Below, piece by piece: positions 1 to 12,900 of a stretch of 64,000 bases of DNA (within the stretch, counting starts at the first letter, position 1; every line of letters begins with the position of its first letter). Made by a program: the position numbers and the translations under genes. Source of the DNA: Sodiomyces alkalinus F11 (Eukaryota > Ascomycota > Sordariomycetes > Glomerellales > Plectosphaerellaceae); NCBI RefSeq assembly GCF_003711515.1, contig NW_021167081.1, forward strand, positions 1,762,740-1,826,739. The letters run 5' to 3'. The notes under the pieces are model-generated. The model was not told the DNA's origin and searched no databases. It was given only the letters and a program-made list of their open reading frames with translations.

Positions 1-434
1 ATAGGGTTAACGCGTATATTTATACCCGTAACTTATATAACGGTAATACTTTAACGTCTTAATACGGAAGAGAGGGAGGTATAGTTAAAGGGATAAAAAA
101 ACTATTTATTTAGCAGTACTAGGAGGTATAATAACGGTTAATTAATTATAAGGTTTATTCCGTAAATAAAGCTATTTAAGTATTAAAAATAGAGAACGGC
201 TTCATTACGGTAATAAAAAAACTAAATAAAAAAGGTCGTTATAGCGTAGAAAATAGTAAATAGCAGTAAAATAAAAGAACGCGTGTGCTTTACGGTTATT
301 TACGGTTATTTAGTGGTGGTGGGGCAGGTTATATAATAAGCCCCCCCCCCATGAATAGCGGGATAGCCCCCCGCAGGGGCGAGTATTAGGGGCTTACCGT
401 AGGCAAGCAACTAAGCTCGTTAAATCAGACAGTA
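1..434. repeat. RIP-mutated repeat, family unassigned
   Basis: This stretch is rich in TA steps and poor in CA/TG, as in RIP'd fungal transposons. It has no open frame of useful length in any direction. A C10 run lies near 341-350. The composition changes abruptly to normal coding sequence at the 3' end of the kinase-like gene. I cannot name the element, which continues beyond the left edge. Confidence 0.6.
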
Positions 435-1364
435 TCAATTGTTATCGCCGTGGAAAATGAAACCTCCGCCGCGTCCTGACTCGTCAACTAATTCGGCACG
501 TAGATGCTCCAACTCCTTACGCATTGACTTGGGGCTGGCATTCTCCAGAAGGCGTTCAAAGTCGAGTAGTTTTACCCCCTCTTCCGTGACGAGAAAGTTG
601 TATCGGTTCACATCCCCATGTATAAGTCCCAGTTTGTGGAGTTTCCCTAGAGCTGTTTCGCAGATGCTCAGATCTTGGAAGGAGGCAGAGCGTCCCTCTA
701 TTTTCTCTATGAGAAAGCCCATGATGCGTCCATTCTCGTGGATATGACCAAGAAAGCGCGGGGCCAGTCCGGAACCCTCAAGCAACTGATATGCTCTTGT
801 TTCCTGTTCGATACGAGGCAGCTCCCACTCGAAACGGGCTATTTTGGCAATTATGGTGGCAGTTGATATGAGGGTAATTGGAAGAACTGAATGTGAGACA
901 GCTTCGAAAACCATTACCGTGAGCTGTTTGGTCTTCTCCAACTCTAGGCAATCAACCCGAGTATGATGCCATGGACACCTGACGCCAGCTAGTGTTCGGT
1001 TCGAGATGGAAGTTTTCAAGTCGCCACTGGTTTCGTCTCTCGAGATGTGGGCTACGGTCCATTCCTCGTTGTAAGGAAGACGGGGCAGGGACTGAATAGG
1101 GAATGAAAGCGTATCTCTGTCAAAGGTTCCAGGAGAGATGGTGAGATATTTGACTTGATTTCCTATTCGCAGTCGGTATTCGCTCTCAAATGAATCGTCA
1201 TCATCCACTTCCATGGACAGGATGACCGGCTGCATTGGCGGCGGGTTCGCCGTTCGATCGTCAGACATTTTCGCCATTGGGCCGCTCACTATAAAACTGT
1301 CAGCCAGATGTGTTTGAAAGAGGGTAGCATTCGCACATTTATGCTTCGAGATTCCCTTTACCAT
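435..1364 (-). CDS. Fungal APH/RIO-like protein kinase-domain protein, intact
   Basis: A 309-residue single-exon frame. The C-terminal half has a small-kinase fold signature: a candidate ATP lysine in the segment IIAKIARF (K174), a catalytic loop HGDVNRYNF (His249, Asp251, Asn256) and a metal-binding DFE (Asp268) in place of DFG. The HxDxxxxN loop and short C-lobe are typical of aminoglycoside-phosphotransferase/RIO-like kinases. Family members I know in fungal genomes are 230-300 residues, start near the acidic segment MEVDDDD, and are often misnamed alpha-galactosidase. The true start may therefore be Met51 (1214), Met44 (1235) or Met33 (1268) rather than Met1. Substrate and role are unknown. 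The gene has normal codon use and no RIP damage, although RIP'd repeats lie directly downstream and a Copia LTR begins only 165 bp upstream. It may be a low-copy gene that escaped RIP; expression is not certain. Confidence 0.75.
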   Translation of the reverse strand: MVKGISKHKCANATLFQTHLADSFIVSGPMAKMSDDRTANPPPMQPVILSMEVDDDDSFESEYRLRIGNQVKYLTISPGTFDRDTLSFPIQSLPRLPYNEEWTVAHISRDETSGDLKTSISNRTLAGVRCPWHHTRVDCLELEKTKQLTVMVFEAVSHSVLPITLISTATIIAKIARFEWELPRIEQETRAYQLLEGSGLAPRFLGHIHENGRIMGFLIEKIEGRSASFQDLSICETALGKLHKLGLIHGDVNRYNFLVTEEGVKLLDFERLLENASPKSMRKELEHLRAELVDESGRGGGFIFHGDNN

Positions 1365-1528
1365 CGCTATGCCTCCTTCCCCTCTTTTATCTTCAGAAGA
1401 GCGTCTGTCATCAAGGACAAGGGCACTTTCATAGTTAAGGGATCAACGTTCTCGGCTTTGATGCTATCGGATGATCTGTGTTATTCCTGTATCTATTATT
1501 GTCGTATACGCAATATCATGCAAAGAAC
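1365..1528. other. Upstream region of the kinase-like gene
   Basis: About 164 bp of normal-composition sequence between the first Met of the kinase-like frame and the Copia LTR. It contains pyrimidine-rich stretches. I see no convincing promoter element. Confidence 0.3.
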
Positions 1529-1802
1529 TATCGCACGTTAAATAGCACTTGGATGATTAACTTAGTAGAGTAGAAATCTCGTGTGTGTGTATTATGTTTA
1601 GTTATATCTGTGTGAGTCTCTTATACCCTTAATTTAGGTAGTGAAGACTCTGTTATGGGTACTATATTATTTAGATCCTATCTGGTCTTTTCCGGTATCC
1701 GCCCCTATTATATCCTAATACCCGAGGTCCGAAGCCCTTAGTTAGGGAGTGGATCCCCCCTAAATCCCCTATAGACTACGTCGTGGTCCTGCCTATATAA
1801 TA
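1529..1802 (-). repeat. 3' LTR of Copia-A copy 2
   Basis: About 274 bp, matching in inverse orientation the 262-264-bp LTRs at 42620-42883 and 48474-48735. Its ends read TATCGCACG and ATAATA, that is RIP'd TG...CA ends. The polypurine tract of the element, seen as CACCCC on this strand, follows at 1803. Confidence 0.85.
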
Positions 1803-3588
1803 CACCCCTTAGTTAAGGTGGGTCTTCTTAGATTAACTAACTAATTAGAGGCTTTAGTTTAAACTAAATACTCTTAGCTTTTCTATTATAAAATTAATAG
1901 TCGAGGGAAAAAACGCCCTTATAAAAGGGATCTAAATCCGACTTATTTAACCGTTTAATTTAACTCTATCTTAATTAGTTCCTTAATCCTGATTAGCCGG
2001 ATCTACTTAATCGGATCTATATCTATCGGATCTACTATATCCTTAGAGGCCTTCGTAGTCGCTATAGCCGTGGCTTTAACGCGTTTAATCTCTTTATATA
2101 GCCGTTTAGATTACTCGATATAATCCTTTTAATCCGTTAAATTAAGCTATTACTATAGTCTTTTAATCCCCGCCTCCGGTAATGCCTTTATTAAACTGTC
2201 TACGATTATCTCCTTTGTATTAACGTATATAACCTTAAAAAGACCTTATTATACTAATTAGCGCGCCTACTAGTTATATGTATTAATATACTATAGCCTT
2301 ATCCGTAGGCGTTATACCTTTTTATTAATAAGGTTAATAGTCTGCTAATTATCGTAGTATAGCTATAGTTATTATTAGTCTAACCGAAGCTCTAAATCTC
2401 TTAATATCCGGCTGATAAATAATATCTCTTTAGCGGCCTTTATAAGAGCGAGTAGTTCTAATTCTATTAACGACGTCGTGACTATCGGTTATTTACCCGC
2501 CTTCTAGTTAACGGTGCCGCCGAAAAGCTTTATCGTATATCCTTACGAACTCTTATAGTCTGGATTATCCCTAAAGGACGCGTTATTTATTATTAGAAAG
2601 AGCCTATCCCCGCCGAATTCTAGATAGTGGTATCTTATATAGTATAGGAATAGTAGTACGTATTAAGCCCTTTTAAGGTGGTTAAAGGAGGGGTTAACGT
2701 TATATTAGGAAAGCTTTAAATAGGCGAACGCGATATCGGGCCTTATTATAATAACGGTATACAGGATAGAACTAATTATACCCTAGTATTAGCGGACCTC
2801 GGGAATCGACGCGCGTATACCGTCGCGGGGCGTTAGTGGCTTTATCGTTAATAATAGGACTTTTAGTAGTTTTCGGCAGAGTATATCTATATAGTATTTA
2901 ACCGCGATCTTCTTTATATAGGAGGATTATAATAGCTATAACCTATAGGTGGCTCTATCCCTTAGAACCTTAATTCCTAGGAACTAACGGATTTCTTCGC
3001 CTCCTAATAACCTATAGCTTCGCTTAAGGGCAGCCTTAAGGTTATCGGCGTTAGTCTTACGGTCTTTATAGTATATAAGTCCGATATCGTTAACGTAGAA
3101 GAATAGGATTAAACCGTCGCGGATTACAATATGGGGTTATTAGGTATAGCCGTGAATCCTATCCTTTATAGCGTGCCGCTAAATTCCTCTTACTATAGTA
3201 GTAACGATACCCTAAAGCCGAAAAGGGCTTTCCGAAGGAGTAGTACCTTACCTAGTACTTTATAGCCTTATAGTATCTTTATAAATACCTCTTCTTTAAG
3301 GCTAGCGTTAACGAACGCGTTAATAGCGTTAAACTGCCTTATCTCTAGGTTAAATCGGGCGGCGATCGCTATTAGTATACGGAAAGACTGCGAGGCTAGC
3401 GTTACGGCGTAGTTATCTTTAGTCTTTAACCGTTTTTATTAATCTCCTTATACTATAAGACGTGCCTTATATTTAAGGAGGGTACCTTCCTTAATAAATT
3501 TATAGGTATATACCTATCTATAGGCGAGGACTTATTACTTATTAGCCTAATCACCGCGGACCTCCTATTAATAGCCTATCTATCGGTG
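1529..3588 (-). mobile_element. Copia-A copy 2: 3' half of a Ty1/Copia retrotransposon, truncated
   Basis: This is the reverse complement of the 3' part of the complete Copia-A element at 42620-48735, alignable by eye along its whole length. In minus orientation it holds RT, RNase H and the 3' LTR (1529-1802). It stops at 3588, exactly where Gypsy-1 begins with a TG-type LTR end, inside the sequence matching about 46690 of the other copy. The coding sense is destroyed by TAA/TAG stops from CAA/CAG/TGG changes. The missing 5' half is not found elsewhere in the window. Confidence 0.85.
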
Positions 3589-6500
3589 TGTTAGGTGCCT
3601 CTGCCTAGGAGATAGAGGCCGGATACACGACAGGACCACAACGGGTTCCCGTATAGATAAGACCGGGCGCCCGGCTTAACGTGGCCACGGCTGCCCTGGG
3701 CCGATGCTACTATATAGGGCCGTGGCCTAGGCTTAGGCGTAGATATCTGTTTATAATATCTGTTTAACTACCCTAGCGTTAGCCTAGGAGTATATAGTGC
3801 TTATATAGTACCCCCTCCTTAGCATAGAGAGGGCAGCGATTATTCTGATTCTTTAGGGCCACCTATATTCGGACTAGCTATAACTACCACTTAATCCACG
3901 CCTATTCCCTTTTAGACCCTCTCGCTATTATCTTCTTACTCCTTATAACTACCTATCTAATATAATAATCGCTCTACCTTTCTAAAAGGTATAAGGACCG
4001 TTAAGGAGTACCGATAGGAAAACGATATCCTCCTACGAGAATAATAAGACCTATAATATAGTTAGCCCCTCCGACCTTTTACTAAATATCGATAATTCTT
4101 TTAGCCTAGGCGCCTCCATGATATAGGCATAACGTGACTAAGCTGTGTCCTAGACGGAGATAGACCTTAACCCCTACCCCCTATCCCCTTAGCGTATAGC
4201 ACCCCCTATTACCCCTGCCCCGTCCCGCCTACCCTATCCTTATAAGGGTATCCCCCACGACTAGCTAACTAACGTATAGGTTAGGGAACGGATTAAATGG
4301 TTTAAGGTATCGGAGGCGCGGAAGCATAAACTCGACCGACTTATCGCCCTTAAAGCCGCTAGGACTAGTTCCCTGACTTATCCTAACCTTAATAGCCGTG
4401 CTATTATACGACGATATATCGCGGAGCCCCGTCGCTCCGTTCTAAATACCTAGTCCTCTATTCCCTCTTCTTCTATAATTCGGGGCCACGTTAAGGCTAA
4501 TCCCCCCTAGACCCTTGCTAAATCTAGGGCTAATTCCTTATAGGCGAAGGTTAACTATATAGTCCTTAAGTAGAATAGCGAGTCGTCGGTAAAATACCGG
4601 ACGTTTATCTAGGAGGTAAAGTAACGGTTTATAATTAACCCTAACGGCCTTCCTAATAACGCCTTAAAGAACTACTACGTTATAGCCTCCCTACTAAACT
4701 ACTTTAAGGAAAGATAGTAATCTTACCTCCGGTACGCCTATAATAATAATTCGTCCCGGGTTATTTAAGGAGCTCTAAAAACCTAGTTAAGCGAATAAGT
4801 CGACGATTACGATACGCGTTTACTCGAGGTCGCCCTTAATATATAAACTAACGACTATTCGGACTAAAAGCCCGGCGAACCCTTTACGAAGTTTATCTAG
4901 CGGTAGGAAGCCCTAAAAGCGGAACTCCTTAGTCGCCTACCGGACTAATAGCGGATCTAGATAGTGCTTACTCGAGTCCTACCCCTAATCCGGGACTATA
5001 TCTTATCCACGTATAGAATACTGAAAACCTACCTAGAATATAATAAGAAATATAAAAGGACCGAGTAACTGAAAATTAAGCCCTTAGTAAAGGGATAGTA
5101 GCCGAATACCCCCCGTACTAGCCGTAGCTAAGGAACCCTCCTTAGAATAACGGTGACTTTAAACCCCCTTAGAACCGCTAAGAACCCGAGAGAACTATAG
5201 GATTAGGCTAGGCCCCCTTATACCCTAATTAAACTTATTATATACTTTAACTATAACTAGAAGGGTTATTACGCTAGTACTTACCCCTCCCCTACTCGTG
5301 CTAATCTAAATAAACTACCTATTTCGCCGACACGCCCGATAATAGGTTATATAGTGGGCGAGATAGCCTAAGAACTAACCCCGCCTTAAGCGGCGGCCGC
5401 TACCACTATACCGGTAAAAGCGCGTGTTTCCCTTTATCGAGGTAAGGAATAGGTATAGACCCCGGCTCTCCTAGATAGGGGAGCCGATATTAATATTTTA
5501 GACTAATCCCTTCTAGGTCCCGACTAAGTCCCCTCTAGACTACCCCTCCTTATATCCTGGATTACGGAGGGATAAGAGAAATCCACCCTTAGCTCTGTTA
5601 CTCGACTTATCTTCGCGACCAACCGATAAAAACGAAGAAAAGTATAACGCGTTGAATTCCACGTTATAAACCTAGACCCTAAAGGCTCCCGAATTACCCT
5701 AGGATGACCTTAGCTAGTAGCCGTTAACTCTATAGTCGATTAGTAAACTAATACCTGGAATTACCGCTTAGAACGCTCTGACTTCCACGTTATCTTAAGC
5801 CGATAAGAACTACGGAAAGCTATAAGGGAGGCCGTGACGGTTTTAACCCTATCCTCCTCTATACTAGTCTAACGCGTGGCTAGGGTAGGCCTTAATATTA
5901 ATCTAATACCCCCCCTAAGTCGGCTATTCTCCTTAAACTATACTAAGATTTCGCTAACGTATTCGATATTAACGATACTGGACGGCTCCCCGCCTATTAA
6001 TAATAGGACTATATAATTAAAATTAAGGAAGGGAAAAAGCCCCCTTTCGGCCCTATTTACCTACTAGCCGTATAAAAGCTCGACGTCCTCCGTTAGTATA
6101 TCTAAGACGCCGTCTATAAGGGTTAGATCCGACTATTATCTAGTCCCTATAAGGCCTTTATCCTATTTATCCCTAAGAAGGGTAATAAGTTACACCTCTA
6201 CGTGGATTATAGGGGATTAAATAAGGTGACTATTAAAGATCATACCCCGTTACCACTAATTTATAATTTTCTAGACCGTCTATCCTCGGCGTAGTCCTAT
6301 ACTAAGCTAGACCTTAAGGACGCTTACCACCGGCTCCGGATTAGCACTAGCGATAAATAGAAAACGGCGTTCCGTATAAAATACGGCTTTTTCGAATACC
6401 TCGTAATACCCTTTAGCCTAACTAATACCCCTATAAGTTTTTAACGGTATATTAACTAAGCCCTCGCCGGATACGTTAATACGATTTATATTATATACTT

Positions 6501-7868
6501 AGACGATATCCTTATCTATAGTAATAGCTTAGAAGATTACCGGAAGCACGTATATTAAGTTCTAGCCAGGCTCCGGGAGTAGTTCCTTTACGCTAACCCC
6601 GATAAATACGAATTTAAGACTTATAACGTGGAATTCCTCGGTTTTATCTATAGCCCTAATAGAGTATATATAGATCCCGCATGGGTTAAGGCTATCCGGG
6701 ATTAGGAAACACCTAATAGTATTAAGAAGATCTAAATTTTCCTCGGGTTTACTAGGTTCTATAGACGCTTTATTAAAAACTATTCTAAGATAGCTGCTCC
6801 CTTTACCGACCTCTTAAAAGGTGCTTAGTCCGGACTCCTACGCCTATCCCCGTAGACCTATACCGTATTTAAACGGTTAAAACTAGTATTCTAGGACGCC
6901 CCGGTACTACGATATTTTAATCCTACGCTACCTATACGTGTTAAACCCGATACCTCTATATTCGTTATCGGCGCGGTAATAAGCTAGTAAAAAGATAGTT
7001 TATAAAGACCTATCGCGTTTATATCCTAAAAGTTATATAGCGCTAAGCTAAACTATAGCACGCCTGATTCTAAGCTAATAGTAATAATTAAATCGTTTCA
7101 GATATAGCGGCACTATATCGCTTATAGTCAGAGCCCCGTTATAGTCCTAATGGACCACCTAAACTATCGTTACCTTCTTAATAAGCTAAAGCTTAAGGGA
7201 TAGCACGCCCGGTGGCTAGAAGAACTAGCCCCTTTTGATTTCGAGATTAGGTATAGGCCCGGTATATTAAACCCTGCTAATAGCCTTTTACGGAAGCTAT
7301 AGTATACCCCCTATAAATAGTCCTTAGTCGCCGATCAGACTCGCGCTATAGAGTTATTCTCTAAGAAGTTTATACTTACTGTGATTAGTATAGGAACCGT
7401 ATAGGACCCCGATATACCTATAGTATCGATAAACCCTAATATACCCCTACTTATAGTATCGACGAACCTAGATATACCTATAGCGCCGACCAACCCTACC
7501 CTAATAAAAAAGGTTATTAAGGCGTAAGCCGAAGACCCCTTCTATAACTAATAGTGGGAGGTCTATAGCGATATAGCCACGAAGGGATACTAGTCTAGAG
7601 ATATCAAGGGCGTCCTCCGTTTTAAGGGACGAGTACTTATACTAAACTATTTAGGGCTATAAGATAAAGTACTATAAGCTTTCTATGATAGACCTAATAC
7701 TAGTTATTACGGGGTCGCCTGTACCGTAAAGCGCGTATCGGGCTTTTACTTTTAGGACTACCTCCCTTAAGACCTTAGAGAATTTATACCTACCTATATA
7801 GTGTGCTAACGAACGAAACCGCGGTATTATAAGCCGTATAGCGAGCTAGCGAGTCTTCCGTTTATTTT
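3589..7868 (+). mobile_element. Gypsy-1: Ty3/Gypsy retrotransposon, 3' end missing
   Basis: It begins TGTTAGGTGCC at 3589, interrupting Copia-A copy 2. Plus-strand domains, read across RIP stops: gag about 4260-5230 (its N-terminal half resembles the minus-strand gag at 22030-22850); aspartic protease near 5466 (ALLDRGADINILD, active-site Ser changed); RT about 6150-6640 with YLDDIL near 6500; RNase H about 6840-7310; integrase zinc finger about 7660-7860, its His/Cys partly lost. The integrase core and 3' LTR are absent, because the LINE begins about 7869. No target duplication can be tested. The 5' LTR certainly starts at 3589 but I could not place its end. The right boundary is approximate. 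Confidence 0.8.
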
Positions 7869-8706
7869 ACTTTATTTTAGAAAGCGTAATCGTTAAGCCG
7901 AAAGTGACCCTAAGGTGCCGTATTATCGATAAAATTAATTCTATTATTAGATTCGGATTCTACGCCCTTAGGAGTACCGGAAACCGATATCGTAGCGAGG
8001 CCGTAAAGGGCGCGGTGGGCTATACGCTCTAGGGCGGCCTATTAGACTAACCGAACACGATACTAGTATACTACTATAGAGCGCCCAGAATACGATAATA
8101 CGTATTAATCCGGGGCGTGTAGCCCTAGAAGAGACCCCGAGACCCTAGGTACTAAGCGGGCGTATCGAAGGCGTACTGCGTAAACTACGTATCTTATTTT
8201 CCGGACTACTAGCTAATAGGGTTAGCGCCGATAAGGCGCTAAGGCTTATATAGAAGATCCTTTAAACGTAATACTATAAGACTATTATAGGGAAGCCGTT
8301 ACGCTAATAACCCGGTAGCGATATACCCCCCCTTACGACCGAAGGACTTACCGATACGATTAAGTAGACGATTTAGAGTATATTTAAGGAACTGCTTAGA
8401 ATAGCACGACCTAAGACCTACGTCTAGGTAGTAGGAAGTATACCCGTATAACGCTAGTGTATTAAAACCGTACCGGCGAAGGTTATATCTACCCGCTATA
8501 CCTAAGAATTAATAATCTGATACGGAGAGGCCGAGACTAACCTTAGAAACCGAACCCTATAGGAGATAATTAAGGCGGTAAACAAGGTTACTCGCCGCGC
8601 GGACGTAATAGCCGTATAAAGGCTCCTAAGCGGTAATATAATTATGACCTTTAAGCACGGGAACGAGTAGTGGATAGCGAATACGAATACCTAGGTCGAA
8701 GGCGTA

Positions 8707-9241
8707 TATTACGACGGCTTCCGGTCCTCTATAGTATAGCGGACGATAAGGGACTGGCGTCGAGGTTTTAGTTCAAAATAAGAAGAGGATGTCAACTAAA
8801 GAGCAGTAACTATCGTTCGTAGTGTCTGGTCGTAGTTACGTCGTAAAGACTAGGCGTCTCCTTCACGAGGTAGAGTTAAACGTAGACTAATAGTCTAGGT
8901 GAAGACTTAGATTAATCGATGTCTTGTTCCCTAATAGAAGTAAGACCTAGGATACTCTGGTTTATATAGTGATGGCACCTCCTCACCCGTAGCGACTATT
9001 CCTCGCGTGGTTGCTATGCCTAGGTGATTCTATCGTGACTAATCACTTATTAGTCACTTCGGCCGAGTGACCGACCCTAGTCCATCCCGGACGACACATA
9101 AGTATCCCCGTACCTAGTAACACGTGACCTAGCATATAACTCCCTAAGTTATCCCGTGCTGTCCCCCGTCCGGGGCTATCCCGTGGGATATATACTAGTA
9201 TACCCGTGGGGTTAGTCTATATTAGGCGGCTGGCCGTAATA
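8707..9241 (-). repeat. Gypsy-2 left LTR (3' LTR of the element)
   Basis: A 535-bp direct repeat of 15498-16032. Every difference I compared is a C/T or G/A transition, mostly at CpA/TpG. This copy is the more damaged one in its right half. Confidence 0.95.
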
Positions 9242-9349
9242 TTACCTCCCTCCTTCTAAGCGCTATCCTAGCAGTCGTATAAGTAGGTCGCTTTCCCCTA
9301 GTTAGTGTCCCTTGGGTTTTTTCTTCTTCTTTATCGCTAACTATTATAT

Positions 9350-9976
9350 CCGACCGTGTTTAGAAGTTATCTCGTCCTAAATCTCGTTCCGCCGAAAACC
9401 GATCGACCGTTTCTGCCTTTATCGCTGATTAAGGCTACGAGGTCGTCCCTTATACCCGTTATGCTTCTAAGAACGTACCGTGCTTTGTTCTGGACGATAT
9501 TGCTCGTTGCCACGCGTGTTTCCGCCTGGGTCGTTCTTACGACAGTGCTAGAATCCTAATATCTTCTGGTACGCTCCTGCTCTCGCCTCCCCTCTCGGTC
9601 TCTACTTACTTATTCCTTCGCCTTCCTAGCGGGTCGTATAAACGAGGAGCTAAAGCGTCTCGAATAAGAGGAGGAGCGGACCGAGGAGATACTCTACGAG
9701 GCGCTCGCCCGCTTATCTCGCCTTCGCCGAACTCGTCGCCTGCTACGAAAGAAGGGGGTGGAAATGGTTCGTAAGGACCTTACCGATATAGAGGAGCTTA
9801 AGAAGGTGGAAAAGGAGGAAGAAGAGGCCCGTCGGGCCGAGTCAGAGGCGGTGGCTGTTATATAAGCTACCGGTGCTATTAACACGATCGATTAGAATCA
9901 GGTAATAGCGTAGGATATAGGTGAATTCTCGGGTGTTAATTTTATATAGACCGCGGCGTCCGGTCCTAGGTCCTGA
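9350..9976 (+). pseudogene. Antisense accessory ORF of Gypsy-2: Cys-cluster plus basic/acidic coiled coil
   Basis: This lies on the strand opposite to gag-pol, between the chromodomain and the 3' LTR. Block 1 (about 9439-9545) reads EVVP(C)TR(C)ASKNVPCF followed by ARCHACFRLGRS; the bracketed Cys codons TGC/TGT are now TAT, as RIP would make. This gives a PCxRC ... RCxAC arrangement resembling a small zinc-binding module. Block 2 (about 9629-9860, another frame) is a charged helix-forming segment, GRINEELKRLE ... ARLSRLRRTRRLLRKKG ... IEELKKVEKEEEEA, then continues past RIP stops to about 9976. The two blocks differ in frame, so an intron or an indel lies between 9546 and 9628. I recall similar unnamed hypothetical proteins in other fungi; their function is not known. 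It could also be chance, but long coherent composition in a RIP'd region argues against that. Confidence 0.6.
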
Positions 9977-9984
9977 TAGTGTTT

Positions 9985-12900
9985 TATCGGTATTGCTTTA
10001 GGAGTTGCTTCTAATTAATCAGATTATCCTTAGGTTCCTATATATTATCGCCGTGGTCGTAGTTTTTCTATTTTATTAAATATTCAGTACCGTCTAGCGT
10101 CTCCCGGTAATCGAGGATTTATTCTGCTTTATATATATCGCTAGTATTAACCACGATCGTGTCTTATATTATTTTTATATTTTTCGGTGCTGGTTCAAGT
10201 AGTGAAATATAGAAATTATTATATATCCTTATTATCGGAGGTAGTGATAGAATATAGTTCGTGTCTGACTTTTTCTCTAGGATTTTAAATAGTCCTAGTT
10301 TTTTAAAATCTAATTTATCGCTTGGTCGTTATGTTTTGATGTTTTTGCGAATAAGGTAAACGCGGTCCCCCCTCGAAAGGGTTAGTCCCTTAATCCTTGA
10401 TTGATTCGTGTACCTGCTTATTCGTGTTCTGACTATCTCTAGGTCGGCTCGTAGTTCTTCGTGTAGTTTTTTCATACTTTTAACTATTTTTATCGCTCTT
10501 AGTGCGTCTGGTCCTTCTAAGGGTTTTCTAAATACTATCGGGGTGTATCCGTAATTTACTTTAAATAGTGTTTTCTTTATTAACTCGTTTAACGAGCTAT
10601 TATATACGAACTATATAAGTGGCAGGTATTACACCTAATTATCTTATTCGTACCCTACGTAGCATTATAGGTACTATTCTAGGACTTGGTTTATGATTTC
10701 GGTTTAGCCGTCTATTATAGGGTGAAACGCTATCGAATACTTATATCTCGTTCCTAGTTAACTCATAACTGCTTTCTAGAAGTTACTAGTAAAAAGCTTA
10801 TCTCTGTCCGTGATAATTTCGTTTAGTGCGCCGTGATCCCTAATTAGGCGATCGATAAAGATACTTACTAGTTCTTCTGCTATAGTGTTTTTAATATATA
10901 GAATATAAAGAGTGTATTTCGTGAATCGGTCGACGATCACGAATATGCTATCGTAGGCGGTTCCTATTACTGGATCTTTGGATACCGGAAATCCTGTCAC
11001 GAAGTCCATTATAATTAATTTCCATAGTCCGTCTACTACTAGTAGTGGCTTCATTAGTCCGTAAGGTTTATATCGGCTGCTCTTTGCTTTCTGGCAAATA
11101 CCGTAGTTACGAACGAAGTCCCTGACTTGTTCTTTGGTTCCTGTGTACCCGTATTATTATCGTAATCGGTGGTATATTTTATGAATTCCTTGATGTCCAT
11201 GCATCGGTGAGGCGTGTGCTTCTTCAAACATGGCGTTGGTCGTCCGATCGATGCTGTTCATTTCTTTATTCTTCAGGGTAAGAGCTTCTCCTTCCTATTA
11301 GAGTATAGCTTACGGTTTAGGTGATTCATCAGGCGTTCCTAGTCGGCTGAGTGCGTCTGCGCGACTATTTTCGCTCCCTTTCATATACTGAATATAGAAG
11401 TTGAACTCGGCTAGGAATTCTGCCTATCGGATCTATCGTTTATTAAGAACCTTAGTAGTGGTGAATTACGCGAGGTTCTTATAGTCCGTGTAGACTTATA
11501 CTAGGTGTCTTGTCCCTAATAAATACGGTCTCTATTCCTTAAAGGCTTCGATAATAGCTATTAGCTCTTTATCGTGGATCTAATAGTTGAGTTCTGGTCC
11601 GCTGAGTTTCTTAGATATAAAGGCTACAGGGTATAGTCTTCCTTCTATATCGCGTTATCCGAGTTATGCTCCTAGAGCCTAGTCGGATACGTCTGTTTCG
11701 AGTTCGTATTCTTTATCGGGGTCCGGTATTGCTAAGATAGGTTCGCTGGTGACCCTTCCTTTAAGAGCTTAGAATACTTCCTCTATTCTTTCGTTCTATT
11801 CGAAGTCGAGTCCCTTTTTAATTACCTTAGTTAAGGGGATAGTAATCTTACTATAGTCCTTAATAAATCGTCGATAGTAGTTTACGAGTCCGAGAAAGGA
11901 CTAAATATCGCGAATATTCTGGGGTCGTGGCCACTTAGAGACGTATTAGACTTTCGCCTTATCTATATAGATCTTATTAGGTCGTATCGTATAACCTAAA
12001 AAATTAAGTTCTTACGTGTGGAATTAAACTTTTTCTGGTTCGACTAATAGGTCGGCGTCTTATAGGAGTTGTAGGATCGTGTGAACGTGTTGTCGGTGTT
12101 CTTCGAGTGTCTTGGAGAAGATTAGGATATCATCCAGGTACACCATAACAAAGTGGTCCAGATATTTCCTTAGGACGTCGTTAATAAGTGTTTGGAATAA
12201 TACTAGCGTATTTATTAATCCAAAAGGCATAACGAGGTATTCGAAATACCCTCGCTTCGTCCGAAACGCTATCTTCCACTCTTCTCCTTCCTTAATCCTA
12301 ATCAAGTTATAGGCTCCTTTTAAGTCGAGTGCTATAAACTATTATACTCTAACTAGCTAATCTCGTATTTCTAAGATAAGAGGTAGTGGATAGCGGTTCT
12401 TAATAGTTATATCGTTAAGTTATCGATAGTCGATATATAGTCGTAGCTTGCTATTCTTCTTTAGTATAAATAGGATCGGGTATCCTGCTAGTAATTATAA
12501 TACTCTGATATAGCCTTTTACTAGTATCTCTTCGAGGTATTCTTCTAAGGTATCTGATTCTTTCTGATTTAGCCCGTAAATTAGGAAGAATTTTAGGTGT
12601 GTCCCTTCCTTTAGGGGTATCTCGTGATTATAGTATCGGTGTTTCGGTAATCCGGTCTTTAGATTTTCGGTAAATAGCTTTCCGTATTTACGGTATTCTA
12701 GTAATACCTTAGCGAGTCTATCGTGATCGCTTACTACTAGTCCTTTTTCTGCTTAGACGATCTAGTAGATTCCTTTAATAATATTAGTCGCGCGTCGGTG
12801 GTTATGCCGTCGCTGCTATCTTGAAGTCTTTCGTACTTCCTTCGCCTTAGTCCCTGACTTCTAGCGGTTATCTGAGTCTCCCTAAGGCTCCTTTATCGGT

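Noticed and set aside
1..434. Subtelomere or telomere
   Set aside because: No TTAGGG-type repeats are present; the AT/TA bias is the RIP pattern also seen in the internal blocks.
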